This document shows positions 1 to 34,760 of a DNA stretch of 64,000 nt, in pieces. The number at the start of each line of letters is the position of its first letter. Position 1 is the first letter of the stretch. Below the pieces are notes generated by a model that saw only the letters and a program-made list of their open reading frames with translations, had not been told where the DNA came from and made no database searches. This DNA is from Pterobdella sp. o SKG-2022. Taxonomy: Eukaryota; Annelida; Clitellata; Hirudinida; Piscicolidae. The position numbers and the translations under genes were made by a program. Where the stretch lies: assembly GCA_964035795.1 (NCBI GenBank), contig OZ038320.1, positions 29,173,855 to 29,237,854 of the forward strand, read 5' to 3'.

Positions 1-2664
1 AGCAAAAGAATGATAAAATATTCAATCGACGGTAGAAAAGACCGTGCCTCACGCACACAACCTGCAACCCTGAACAAAACATGCGTATAATACAAAAATT
101 TACACACAAAAATAAACTATCAATCAATTTAGTGATAAAATAAAAAAATCCCAAAATTTGAACTCAAAAATATAAAAGAAATATTTAAAATTGCTTGTGA
201 CAAAGTGTGTTGTTGTCAGGATATAAAGGACACAGACTGAGAAATATCAATTTTAAATCGCCATAAAGCCATCAAGAAAATTCATTAATCATGTCAGGAT
301 TCCACATTGATATCGAGAAAACAGAAATGATCAGATAAAATGCTATCAGTGATGTAGTTAAAAATTGCTGGAACACGTATCGACTGAATCAAATGTTGCT
401 CAGAATAGATGAAAATAAAGAAGAAAATGAGAAAACATGATTTAAATTAATATTTCATAATGAATCACTCACCAACGCACATCTCAAGATCGAATCAACA
501 ATACAAATATTTAAAAAACCGTAATGACAGTAACACTAGTTATAGTAGAAAAAAAAAACAAGTCATAAAAAATATTAATAAAAAAAGAAAAATTCATAAT
601 AATATAACAATAAAATATTCATAATAAAAATAAAAACAATAAAAATATAGACGGCCCAGCAGCCCAGCAACAGAGGACTTGACCACAATCAATTGTCCCA
701 TGCTAACCTCACTACCTTATTAGTTATATATAGATGTGCATGAAAGTTAAATGGGGATTTTTCTCCTTTATGACCGTACAACATGATTGCTAGATGACAT
801 TAAGTGAGAAAAAAAATGAAAGTAAAACCTAGCGACAGATGGATATCACTTAGTTCTTATGAGAAAAACATCACCATCCTTGCATAATAATTAATTTATT
901 AATATAATATAACGTTACAAAAATATAAACTCAACACATAAAAATATCCATTGTTAATTTAGCAACCGCTAAAATAAGAAAAATAAAGTAAAAGTAATAA
1001 AAACAGCCTAATACAACAATAAGTTAAAGAAGGAATAAAAGAATTTGGAAAATGAAAAAAAAAGATAACTGTAGTAACAATAATAGCTGAAATATTGATA
1101 ATAATAATAAAAAAAAATAAAATCATATAATAATAATAAATGATTCATGCCATACATGGGCTCCAATGAATTTGACTCGATATGTGCTCTAGTTGTTGAA
1201 CGGTTCAATCGATCTCTATATGCGTATATGAAGCGGTAATAATGATGATAATAACAATAATAATAGTAATAATTAAAAAAAATAAAAAAACAATAAATAA
1301 ATGTTATGATAGTAGTAATACTAGAAAAATAGTGAATAATTGAATGAATGTGCCTCCAAGGCGAACATGTCGACACAACCATTTATTGCCGTTGTCGTGA
1401 CCAGCCTTGCATGCATAATAATAACAACAATAAAATAAAATTATAATTAAACCATTTGAAAAAATTAACTAAACTTTTAATAATAATCAAAATAATAAAT
1501 AATATAAAATTTTTATTAATATCGGAACTAGGACAGGAACGATCGAGTGATACGAGTAGATGAAGATCAAAATGATATATCAGACAACAATACATTAAAT
1601 TAGTGCTACTATTACGGCTAAAACAATAAAAATAATAATAAAAAATAATTTCACACTTACTGATTATATATGTTGAAGTTAAATGATGAATTACACATAG
1701 GATATATATAATAAATTAACTTAATTGCCAGAGGTAGAATGATACAATGGGTAGGCCAGAGGATGAGGACAACGACAAAAACATTAATGAAAATAACAAC
1801 GATAGAAGTAATAAGGATAATAAGAACAATTATAATAATGAAATCAATAAAAAAAATAAACAATAAAAACAATAATGTAATTGATACACATGCAACAAAG
1901 ACTTCCGTACCAAATGAAGCCCATCATTGGTTGAATAAGGTGTTTATAAAAATATAAAAAAAAGCTAACAAAGTTAATAATAAACAACAACAATAATAAT
2001 AAGCATAATAAAAATAATAAACAACAATAAAAATAATAATAATAATGAAATAAATGAATTAAAGCTTGTTGTTATTGATATAGATTGAATAATATCAATT
2101 TAAACAGCTGATCAGCAAAGGCAAGAATGCCGCCAATAGGATGCTGTCTGTTATTACTACATGTGGTTGACTCTCGAGACTTGATAGTGATGGTGAAAAT
2201 AATGATAATAATAAAAAAATAGATTTTATAAATTAGGTAATAGTGGTTGTAACAAAAATAATCGATAAAAAGTGATAGTAAAAACGGATTAGTGATAAGA
2301 CAGCAAGGTAGTGTTAGCTTTACACTGACAGCAGTTACATAGTACGAAATATTCAACAGTAGCGCCATTATTATTATCATTAATGCTATTATTCTTATTA
2401 TTAAATAATGCATATCGACACGCATGTGACTTGAATACGCATGGAAAGGTTAAAAGAAATAGTTCATGCAATGAACAATCAGCCATTAAAAAAGTTACCA
2501 TTGAACCCTCCTTATGCAAAAACAAAGTTATGGACTGGTGGCGGTTATAGATAGTAACAATCCTTGCTATTGGTTATAATTAGTAAACATCATTAGCGTT
2601 TGATTATGTAGGTTATAATGGTTGCTGACGATTAATTTTATAATGCTTGTATATCAGTGTTATA
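1..2664. other. AT-rich non-coding flank with short GC-balanced islands
   Basis: I can support no gene here. Most of the stretch is built of A/T runs and AAT/ATA-type near repeats, and the open frames in it are Tyr/Phe/Ile/Asn-rich translations of those repeats. Set into it are islands of about 60-120 bases with balanced composition (around 1140-1235, 1350-1415, 1525-1590, 2100-2180 and 2290-2530). They show neither convincing splice pairs nor a family match. The part next to 2664 is downstream of the FARP-like stop codon and probably contains its 3' UTR. Confidence 0.5.
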
Positions 2665-25526
<22,862 letters not shown>

Positions 25527-27171
25527 TTTGAAATTGCAGAATGTAAAAAATTCAACTTTTTGAGTTTTAAACTTATGTTTATCAAACGTTTAAAATTTAA
25601 GTTTGCATCAGTAGAAAAAGCTAAGAAAGAAAATCGCTCCAAAAACGTTTGTAGTTTATATCCTTTTAAACTCAGTTTTTTAACTTTATAAAAAAAATAT
25701 TCAAACAATATTTTATGAGATTAGTCTATATTTTAACCGAAAACATTTCTGTAACTTTAGTTTGGTTCGACACACTTTAGAAACTAATAGTACCGACTGA
25801 AATGGCGAGTGACGTTCAGCCTTAGAGGTCTATCTATTTACATTTCATAAATTTGTATCTCAGTAAGACGGGAAAAAACTATGTAGTTCTTTTTACTTAC
25901 AACTATGAAAAAATAAAAATTTTGAGATTCGTGAATTCTCAAGCTTTTGATGTATAAATTATAGCTTGCATAATCGAAAAAATTCAAAAATCTTCTTAAA
26001 TCTGTATTCAAATTTTTATTTGAATTATTTTTAAGTTTTTTATTTTAATTAAGTTTGAAACATTTCCATATCGACTTAATAAATAGAAATATTATTTTCT
26101 AATCGATTCTTTCAAGCCAAAGTAAAAGAACGAAAGTTATGAACACTGAATATTTTTATTATAAAGTACTAAGGTCAACAAAGTAACATTTCTAAGTAAA
26201 AATTTTACTTTGTTAACGAAAAGATTTGTACTTTATAATGAAAACATAGTGTTCAAAAATTTAGTTTCTACTTGTCAATTGGCATTCATACATACGAAAT
26301 AAGATTCTCAAAAAAACTTCAGTTATAAATTTTTTTTTAATGAAATCTGAAAGTTTAAGACAACATGCAAAAATAGTTCTATTAGAGGATATCAATAAAA
26401 ATTATCTTGACAAACGAAAACCAATTAGTAAAATTACTATTTCACGATTCAACTACACGTATGTACAGAATAAATTCTCAAAATAAATTCGAATAAAATA
26501 TTACCAATGAGATTAATTAGGTTACAAATTTTAACCATAATCACAAAACAAAGGATTTAAAATAATTTATTTTTACAATTGACACTTTTATTTTTGCTTT
26601 CCAGCCAAACATAAACGGCTTGATAATCAAAATCTACAAAATTTTTAATAGTTCACGTACGTATTCATTAAAAAGTCAATTGAAAACAAGAAATATATTT
26701 TACACATCTAAATAAAATGGTCGAGAATCCGCCCATATACAGGAATCTAACAAAATAGAACTAAAAATAAATTAGATAATATCAAAAAATTATTTTTATG
26801 CTAGTCAACAGCAACGTAACAGAAGAGATTATGGATATAAATTTTAAGGTACATAACAATAAAAAGAATCTAAATAATGAAGAAAAACTCGAAACTATTT
26901 TTAAAAAAATTTACATGAGACAAAAATAAGTTAAACATATCTAAAAGTATCGATAAGTTTTGAAGTCATATTGAAAAAATCTATGGATCTGTCAAACTAA
27001 CAACTTTAACTGAATATAAAACAACATGAAAATTTATCAACAAAATACAAAATAATCAATTTGAATATTATAAATAATTACCTTAAAATGGAAGTGATAA
27101 TTTATAAAATAAATAGCATCATAACTATATCATAGCTACTCCAAAGACTATAGAAACAGTAAAAACAAGCA
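25527..27171. other. Intergenic AT-rich stretch with one hairpin
   Basis: This lies between the start of the FARP-like gene and the end of the zinc-finger gene and should contain the FARP 5' UTR and promoter. I see no coding exon. At about 26155-26250 there is a palindrome: TTATAAAGTAC and CAACAAAGTAA are followed about 45 bases later by their complements, so this is probably another hairpin element. Confidence 0.5.
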
Positions 27172-29432
27172 TTAAGTGAGTTTTGGTAAATTTATACTTT
27201 GCAGAATAAGATCTTTATTGTCGTTATCATTTTGGTTGCTATTAGTATCATTGTTGGAATAAGTCAAATTATTTTTATTATTCAGTAGAGTATCATCACT
27301 GTATGGTAAAGTAACGCTCAAATTGTTATTATTGTTACTAATCTTATTTTGGTTATAATTATTTTGGCTATAGTTACCAAAATTATAGCCTGTCACATTA
27401 CTATCATTATTACTTTCATTGTTATTTTCAATTTTATTTGTTTTATTAATGATATTGTTATCAGGAGACTTATTAATTGTGTTATTGTAAGAAGATAGAA
27501 CACTGTTGTTCGAAGTATTTGTATTGTTAAATGCGAAGTTGGTAGCTACAGCATCATTGGAAAGACTACCATATTGGTTTGTGTCAAAAGTTTTCAAATT
27601 TAGATTGCTATCAGTCAAGAAATTGTTTTTGGTATTTCTGTACACACCTCCATCATTCACCTTGTCATCCACGTTGTTTTTTGATATGCTTTGACACGGG
27701 TCTACTACTTGGTCTATTCTGAATAATGTAATTAATATGAATAAATGATGGTTCAAAAAAACACCAAGGTTGTATGCAAAGCAGTTAGACTCTGTAAGGG
27801 CATACAGCCATGAAACTTTTTAACCTTTTTTTTTGCAAAAATAATGAAAAAAAAATTTTGAAAACAATGTTAAACAATCTGCAAAAATGAAAAAATTTTT
27901 ATTGAACGAACTGGTGGAATTGCAGTTGATGCTTGTGTAGTTGTGAGGCCCTATTGAATGACTGTTGGCACCATTCAAAAGGGCATTTGAGATCTGTTTG
28001 TGAGTTGTTCGATGGTGGCATAAGTCTTTGACCATGTTTGATACGTTGGTGACGATACAACGTATAACTTCGATAGAATGACAACCCACAATTGGGATGT
28101 TCACAAGTGTAAAGTTTTTGACCAGATCTTCGTGCTCTTCTCCCTCTGTTACTGTGATGTGCTATAACTGTGTTGGAATCTCTAGTTGGAAAGAATGCTG
28201 AAGAAACAATAGGATTGGAGCTATGATGACCATCATAAAAGCTTCTGTTGTTGTTGTTGTTGAAGAGACCCTGTGAGTTAGATATTGGATCCATCCCTTG
28301 CCAACCTTTACTTGTCATGTTGTTATTGTTGTTGTATGCCACTACTTCCATGGGTTGTTGCTGGAGGTTTTGATAGGTTTGAATGAAGTATATGAAGTTG
28401 TATTTAATATAGAATGAATTGTTAATTTGATATAAAATTAATTGTTGACTTATGTTAATGTGTTTTTCATTTTTTAATAATATTTAAAGAAAATCTAGTG
28501 TCTTTATCTTGCCTAAATATATATTGAATAAGAATTAAAAAATAAAAAATATCAACATTTTCATTGCAGTCCAACTCTACGAAATTTAGATTGATGATTT
28601 CATTTTCAGTTTTAATATTGATGTTTTCAGTAGGATTGGAATGTTGGCGCTTGCTGCTGATAGGGGCATTATACATTTGGCCACTGATACTTTGTTCATT
28701 ATTATCTAGCATGTTATCACTTGTATTAACATTATCATTATGTTGGGAGTTGGTATCTTCATTACTATCATTTGATTTAACTGTCAATGTTTCTTTGGAG
28801 CTGCTTTCTTGGTCTGAATCATTATTAAAGCTGTTATTATCAATGATATGGCTACCAGGGTTGTTATTAAATGGTTCAATGCTACTCTTGTTGCTTTTTC
28901 TTCTTCTCCTCCTACCTTGTCGTTGTTTAAAATGATTTTGCTCATCAGAAAAGTCAGAGATTTGCATATCATTTGGGGGTATATAGGTGATCCTTTCATT
29001 CTGTTAGCAATAAAAATTTACTTTCATATTTTTAATTTTATATCTAAGATAATGTATAGAAAGGTGATTGAAAATAAAAATAATATCTTTTGAACAGTAG
29101 TGAAACAAATCATAAGCTTTAAAACCTACATTCATGATTTTTGATGATGGCTGTAATGTTTTACCTAGCACCTCATCTATATGTACTAGAAAAACTTGTT
29201 GATCATCAAGTGTTATCCCCAATAGACCTTGAACCTTAATGAATGATAAAATTGGTGATAAAACTTAAAATTTAGCATTAAAAAAATATTATCAATTAAC
29301 TTCAGGCATGTAATGAATTTAGTTATTCAAAACAAAAACCTTGATGGAAGCTTCGAAGTTAAAGCCATTTCGACATAACAAAAGTACAGTGTCTCTCAAA
29401 AGAACACTTAGTTTGTCTGATTCTTGTTTCAT
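27172..29432 (-). CDS. C2H2 zinc-finger protein with conserved-looking N-terminus and Asn-rich tail
   Basis: Five-exon model on the minus strand: 29340-29432, 29130-29234, 28557-29000, 27912-28360, 27172-27718; phases fit and give 545 residues. Residues 1-66 form a compact, probably folded module (LLRDTVLLLCRNGFNF, then LLGITLDDQQVFLVHI) that I cannot name. The next exon is acidic/Ser/Asn-rich with a basic run (GRRRRRKS) that would serve as a nuclear localisation signal. Two fingers follow at about 300-323 and 340-363, both C-x4-C-x12-H-x4-H (CEHPNC...HQRIKH and CPFEWC...HQLQFH). The last exon is a 181-residue Asn-rich low-complexity tail. If the last splice (weak donor GTTCGT) is not used, translation stops at 27899, directly after the second finger, so a short and a long isoform are possible. 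The fingers suggest DNA binding; the targets are unknown. Confidence 0.75.
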
Positions 29433-30784
29433 TGTTGATTAAATTTGAATTGCATTGAAGAATGTAGAATTTTTGCAAAAATTATTCTTCAAATCTGTTT
29501 ATATTTCAATTTCGGTCTTTTTGAGATGAACAAATAACTATTTCAATGAACAGATATATTTGAAAAATGCAGAAAATGAAATTCAATATTTTATACTCAA
29601 TAAATTTTTAATTTAATTGTTGTTGTCGAACATTGTCATCACATAGAATTTCAATAGACACCTGAGACATGAAGATTAAAGCCTGAATTTTTCAAACAGG
29701 TACTTTTATTCTAGAAATACAAACCTAAATAATTTATAAAAAATTTGTTCTATTTTAATTCAAATTTTGAAGAATCCTAATTAAAACGATAAGCAAAGAG
29801 GAAATAAATAGATCGAGCCAATCTGGTAAAACAATGCAACAATTTTGTCTCGAAATAAATAAATTTATTTTGAAAAAAAAACTTAATATTGGATAAAATT
29901 CAAATATATCAATTAAAGGCGATTTAAACGAAAAATTATCCACGCAAGAATAATAACAAAAACCGTAAATAAGTACTTTAAAAAGACAGAGTAAACAAAT
30001 AAATTTTTCTTAGTTGAACTTGACTTAATCCAAGCATTATAAAACATTTTTAAATTAAAAAAATGAAAAATTTTATTTATTGCTAAAATATTGAAAAATT
30101 AAATTCAGTATTTATGTCCAATATTCAATTTTTCCAAGAACTGAATCCGTTTTTCAATTTTTAAATCTACATACTCTCCAATCAAAATTAATTTTTTCAT
30201 TTGATCAATTTAACTTTTGAAATTACCTTTTTAGTATGAAAAATTAGATAAAAAATTTTACTCGTTTTTAAAGAATCCCACTTTGTTTGAGTACACAAAT
30301 GACATTCTTCAGAATCATGAAAACAAAATTAACGTCTTTTTTGAAATATATTCTCACATCCAAAAGCTATTGCAAAGAGCTTAATTAAAAAAATGTAGTT
30401 TTTAATCTAAACCAAGAAGCTTTTCGTTAGATGAACTTATATTATCAAGTTTAATCATTTGATATGTAAGTTCGCCTTATGAAAAGCTTCGTAATTTAAA
30501 TATTTTGTGTTTGTTCATTTTATTATTTGATTTAGGCTATTCTACGTCATCAATCAACATAATTAACCACACTTCCCAGCCACAGCACATTCACATTTGG
30601 TTGATACAAAGCATTTATGGACAATTTTTCAGTTTTTGTAGTTTTGCAACATTTTTTTGGAATAGCTCATCTAAGCCGACATTTCAAATAAGTGTTGAGG
30701 TGTACCGTAGGAAGTACTGGCATCACCACGGAAGTTGTCAAGCTTCTTGATGAATGGTAATTTAATGGAGAAACGCATTTCACT
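29433..30784. other. Intergenic AT-rich stretch
   Basis: Upstream side of the zinc-finger gene. Apart from a hairpin element at about 30411-30555 I see no coding exon. The plus-strand open frame around 30505-30750 is the antisense shadow of a minus-strand reading frame. Confidence 0.45.
30411..30555. mobile_element. Hairpin MITE copy
   Basis: GAAGCTTTTCGTTAGATGAA and the following ATATTATCAAG are answered about 35 bases later by their complement (GATATGTAAGTTCGCC...GAAAAGCTTCG), a palindrome of about 75 bases. Just beyond it, at 30533-30553, is TTTAGGCTATTCTACGTC, the end motif shared with the copies at 6790, 40166 and 50228. The central hairpin differs between copies while the end motif is kept. 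Confidence 0.55.
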
Positions 30785-30898
30785 TTATTCTTTCTTTTCG
30801 CCAGATTCGGTATTCAACCGTGATTTTTTTCTCTTAGGAGCACAGTTGACATACAAGTTCATTCCAGTTATATTCATTTTGACCCTTCCACGGAATTT
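30671..30898 (-). CDS. Unidentified terminal exon, with the frame continuing past a TAA
   Basis: After a clean acceptor (pyrimidine-rich ...CCCAG ending at 30899) a minus-strand frame runs 37 codons to TAA at 30785-30787. It includes FRGRVKMNITGMNLYVNC and a basic tail (PKRKKSR). The same frame then continues with ATG at 30778 for 35 more codons to TAG at 30671, including LPFIKKLDNFRGDASTSYG. Base composition is more balanced than the surroundings on both sides of the TAA. I recognise no family. The upstream exons were not found, so this may be the end of a small gene, a 3' UTR reading frame, or a decayed gene with an internal stop. Confidence 0.4.
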
Positions 30899-32407
30899 CT
30901 GGGAAAAGAATTGATATGAGTTAAATTACTAGGTACTTTTATTTAGGGTTTGCATGAAGCGTTAAAATTCGTCCGAACAATTGAAGTTTTCATTTATTTT
31001 AGTCAAACTGTATCTAATGAAATAATAAAAATTTTTTTTATGGAGTAACAAAAATTATTCAATACATTTCCAAAAGTATAATTATCAAACTCAAGTAATC
31101 GAAACTGGCGAAAATGAGAAAATATTCGGATTCATTATTTAATCCAGTGAGCTTCAAAGGACACGAAGGATAAATCGTGTTATTGAAACGAGCATATTTT
31201 ATTAAAAAAGCTTTTTAAAATATTTTTCCAAAGCTTCTTGCTCAATCAACCTGTAATCTACCAGAAATTTGCATTTCCAAATTGATTCATGCACTTGACC
31301 AAAATAAAACTTCTGATTTTGTTTTAATCTTTTAGATGTTTTTCTAAAAAAACATTTTCCATCAAAATTATTTGGATTTTGTGAAATTTAATGGCATGTA
31401 AAGGTCGTTTGAAACTAAACTTCAAACTTTGTCATGAATCTATTTATTTTAATAGGTTTATTCAGTTTATTTAATAAGTTTTATTGTTTGTTTCACTTCA
31501 TCATGGTTTATATTCATACTAATGTCAGAATACACATTTTTAGTCCTAAAATGACATAATTTTTATCCGTAAATCTCTATTAGTTGACACACTTCACTTG
31601 AAATATCAATCAAAACGGTGTAAAACTGAACTATGAATCGAAAGTAACACAAGTTAACCTAGACTCTCAAAATGATTTAAAACAGCTGATTTACTATGAT
31701 AAAAAAAATGAAGAAGGTTTTCAAAATATTCTGTTGATGAAGTCTTTTTATAAAACATAAAATTTTAAAAATATTCCGATACATTATTCTATGGACAATA
31801 TATTCTCTTCAAATAGAGTATTGGATACATTGCAAAAGCATTTTAATATTTCGAAATCAAAAATCAAAACTTAGTTTTTTTCACTTTTTTATCAAACATT
31901 GATACAGTTTTTAAAGGCAAATGTCATATCGGGTTTTGTAACGTAAAGAGCATCGACAGAAAATGTTCAAAATGTAAACATCTTTTTCCCATTGTGTTTC
32001 TATTTATGTAAACAAAATTTCTGCTGTTTGTATATTTAATTTTTTTAAAGCATTTTTATGCTTTTATCAATTTTAATTTTTTAGGAGTTTTAAAAAACAT
32101 CGGTTTACACTCGTTTTAGTGTTTGGGAATTTAATGTAATCCAGTATTTATAAAGCGCTTTTTTAATAGATCAAATCGCTTTCTAAAAATTTAAAGTAGC
32201 GAAAACACACTGTAGAACAGGTGTTAATTGTCGGCTCACGCGGAATCGAACCCGGTAACTTTAGATAATTAGTCTAAAGCTCTACCAGCTGATATAGATA
32301 AATGAGAAAGAAGAACTACACAAGTTTGGCAAAATTTTATTTCATAACAATAAGCTAACAAAAGAAGTGAATTTTTCACAAAATTCCCAATTTAAAATCT
32401 TTTCTGT
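30899..32407. other. Intergenic AT-rich stretch with repeat debris
   Basis: No coding exon is recognisable. The part at about 31755-31960 resembles 34550-34760 (shared pieces such as AATATTCCGATA and CAAATAGAGT, then ATACA and ATATTTCGAAATC-like stretches), so it is one copy of a dispersed repeat, perhaps derived from a Tc1/mariner element. A tRNA-like relic lies at 32232-32304. Confidence 0.45.
32232..32304 (-). tRNA. tRNA-like relic (AAT-type anticodon loop) or SINE head
   Basis: On the minus strand there is a D-arm-like piece (CAGCTGGTAGAGC), an anticodon stem-loop with loop CTAATTA, and a T-arm-like GGGTTCGATTCC followed by GTGAGCC. The 5' acceptor strand does not pair with GTGAGCC, and the T stem has two mismatches. 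It is therefore a tRNA pseudogene or the tRNA-derived head of an old SINE rather than a working gene. Confidence 0.45.
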
Positions 32408-34103
32408 TCAATTCAGTCTGGGCTCAACTTCAACCAAGTTAGTGTCAGGATTGAACCGTACTACAACTCTGTTATAATGATAACCGTCCAGCTCATCCCC
32501 GTCAGGAATGACTTTAATCTGATTAAAGATTAGTAAATTGTGCTTATAAAAGTTAAGAATGAAAAAACCGAGATTAAAAATAATCTTGATGATATGATTA
32601 GAAAAACCCGTGTTTTTAAGTTACTAAAATTAATACAGTGTGGGTTCATAAAAAAATGAAACTTCATTTCTTTTTTTTTCGTATTTAAATAAGCAAAATA
32701 TGAGAAATGAATCAATAAAAACACACTAAGACATAATTTTGGAGATTCTACTATCCTATCATTGTAAAAACACCAAAGTGAACTTGTAACCTCAATGCCT
32801 GGGTGTCTTTCATTAATCAAATTCACGGCTGCTTCCTTGCTCTATTAATTCAATTTGCAATATTTTATTTTTTTATGATACAAAAACTCAAAGCTTAAAA
32901 ATGAGTTTGTCCTGTTTTAGCTTATATTCAAAGTCAATTTACGGTTTTCACATTGATTTTAAAATTATAAACACAACCTCAACTTTAAATTAAACTAAAA
33001 TAAAAATTAAATTCTTAGATTAGATTACAAAAAAGTTAACTTACCAATCCTATACAGTCTGTGAAGTTTATATAGGGCTGGAAAAAAATTGATTAGAGAA
33101 ATAAATTCAAACCAGGTTTTAATACATTGATCGGATGTACATAATTAAAAACTAAATATTCAAAATGTCTTGTAAACCTTAACCATAGAACGCTAGCAGG
33201 TGTCTTACCAAATATGAGAATACGCTAATTCTGATAATCATTTCACAAGCCAACTGAGTTTTTTAATTATCTCGTATTAGAGAGAGATCTTAACATATAT
33301 TTTGGAATGATAATTTTTTTTTCAGTTTTCTCTGTTTTGAGCCAGATTTTTCGCTTCCTCCAAACTCGGGAGTCCTCTTTTATTAAAATCGTTCCTAATG
33401 ACGGTTGCCATATTTTTTCGTGGACGTCCTTTTTTCCTTTCTCCTTACAAAGCCATTTTCAAGTTCTGTCGACATCGGTAAATTTAGTCGTCTAAGAATG
33501 TGACCAAGGTAGCTCCATCTTCTCTTTTCAATTATTTCTCTTATATCTCGGAGATGACGCTACGCTTTCAAAATAACACTCGTACAGAATAATTACATTT
33601 TCAAATTGAATTTATAATATAAATAAATAAATAGCTAATTTAATAGTTAATTTATAGTAAAACTTTAGAGTCTAGTAATTGGTACTGACTGGTGATGTTG
33701 ATGCTGACTTCTGCACTAACACAGCTCTGAAGATTAGTTAATTGTTATCCTAAAGTATACAATTTATCAAGAGAAAAACACTCTTTCGAGTATCTTCCTG
33801 ATAAAAATTGCTTGCAAAAATTTTTTCTTGACTCAAATAAAATAAATTTTGTGTTTATGTGAAGTTATAATCAAATTAAAAGATTTCAAACTAATTAATT
33901 GAAAAGTGTTAATTAATTAATTTATTCAATTCAAACTCACATAACTACTAAAAAGAGACCGCAAATTATTAAGTTCTTCATCTTTTACCCTCAAAATTTA
34001 ATTTTCTAAATCTTTTATATACCTTCTCTCCAGCACAAAGTACAGAATTTTCCATGTATTCACGAAGCTTGTACAGGAGTCGAAATTTTATATCTTCACC
34101 CAT
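32408..34103 (-). CDS. Potato inhibitor I / eglin family serine protease inhibitor
   Basis: Predicted small inhibitor of subtilisin/chymotrypsin-type serine proteases. Exons 34023-34103, 33045-33077, 32791-32841 and 32408-32518 join in phase to 91 residues. The C-terminal part has the family core: a helix segment (EAAVNLINERHPG), the strand KVIPDGDE before the binding loop, and YNRVVVRFNPDTNLV, which matches YNRVRVFYNPGTNVV of leech eglin c. The exposed loop is one residue shorter than in eglin, so the P1 residue is uncertain (Leu or Asp). The N-terminal 27 residues are hydrophilic with no signal peptide, which suggests an intracellular protein, unlike secreted leech eglin-type inhibitors. 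There are two cysteines; eglin has none. The first intron contains a LINE relic. Confidence 0.85.
33300..33570 (-). mobile_element. Non-LTR retrotransposon relic
   Basis: Minus-strand frames give RRWSYLGHILRRL, then after a shift RKKGRPRKNM and DFNKRGLPSLEEAK. This is the usual order RRW.-GHILR / G-RGRPR / W-EA of the C-terminal part of LINE-type polyproteins. It is broken by at least one frameshift and lies in the first intron of the eglin-like gene. Confidence 0.65.
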
Positions 34104-34399
34104 ATTTTTGTCAAAAGCTACGTTTTTTTATCTTTTTATTAATAAATTTTTTTATACCAAAATAAACAAAATAAAAAATCTGAGATTTCAAGTATTTTTA
34201 GAAAGAGTTTATTTTAAAATACCGCAAAAAACCGTTTCAAGTGTTGAATTGTTGTATGACTACCTTGTTTTTTGGCTTTTCAGAGTCAGATCGAATGGCG
34301 TTCTTAAAGGATTCTGATATAATTTGTTAATCTTGAATTAATTCGTTTTTTTAGTTATAAAATGAAAGTTTTTTCTAAACAAAAAGTATTTTTTTAAAC

Positions 34400-34760
34400 T
34401 TTTCTTGCTTATGAAAATTTTTCCGTTTTCATAGATATTTTGCACCACTAACGCCAAAAATTTTTCCGGTTTAAATTAAATTGAAGCGTTATCCAAATTA
34501 TTTATATAAAATTTTTCCTTCACCCAGATTTTCATGCACGTTGAAGTCAAAATATTCCGATATATCAGCGTATAAACGATGTATTTTTTCCAAATAGAGT
34601 CTTTGATACAGTGCTGAAGGATATTGATATTTTAGAAATCGAAAAAGCCTAACAATGTCTTACAAGGGTCTTCGTACAGTTATCAGTATATTTTTTAGAC
34701 GTGTTTTTATTGCAGTTTATCAGAATATTTCAACAATGTTTTTCCTAGTTATTTTAGAAC
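34400..34760 (-). mobile_element. Degenerate Tc1/mariner-type fragment
   Basis: Sequence around 34425-34550 parallels the transposase end of the element at 59299-60844. TTTTCATAGATATTTTGCACCA matches TTTTCGTAAATATTTTGCACCA near 59671, and the CACCCAGATTTTCATGCACG piece corresponds to the one near 59770. It is heavily mutated with no open frame. The following 34550-34760 part also resembles 31755-31960. Confidence 0.45.

Noticed and set aside
1008..1872. Several minus-strand open frames rich in Tyr, Phe and Ile
   Set aside because: They are translations of AAT/ATA-type sequence with no splice context or family likeness.
28564..28935. Plus-strand Leu/Ser-rich open frame
   Set aside because: Antisense shadow of the Asn/Asp/Glu-rich zinc-finger gene exon.
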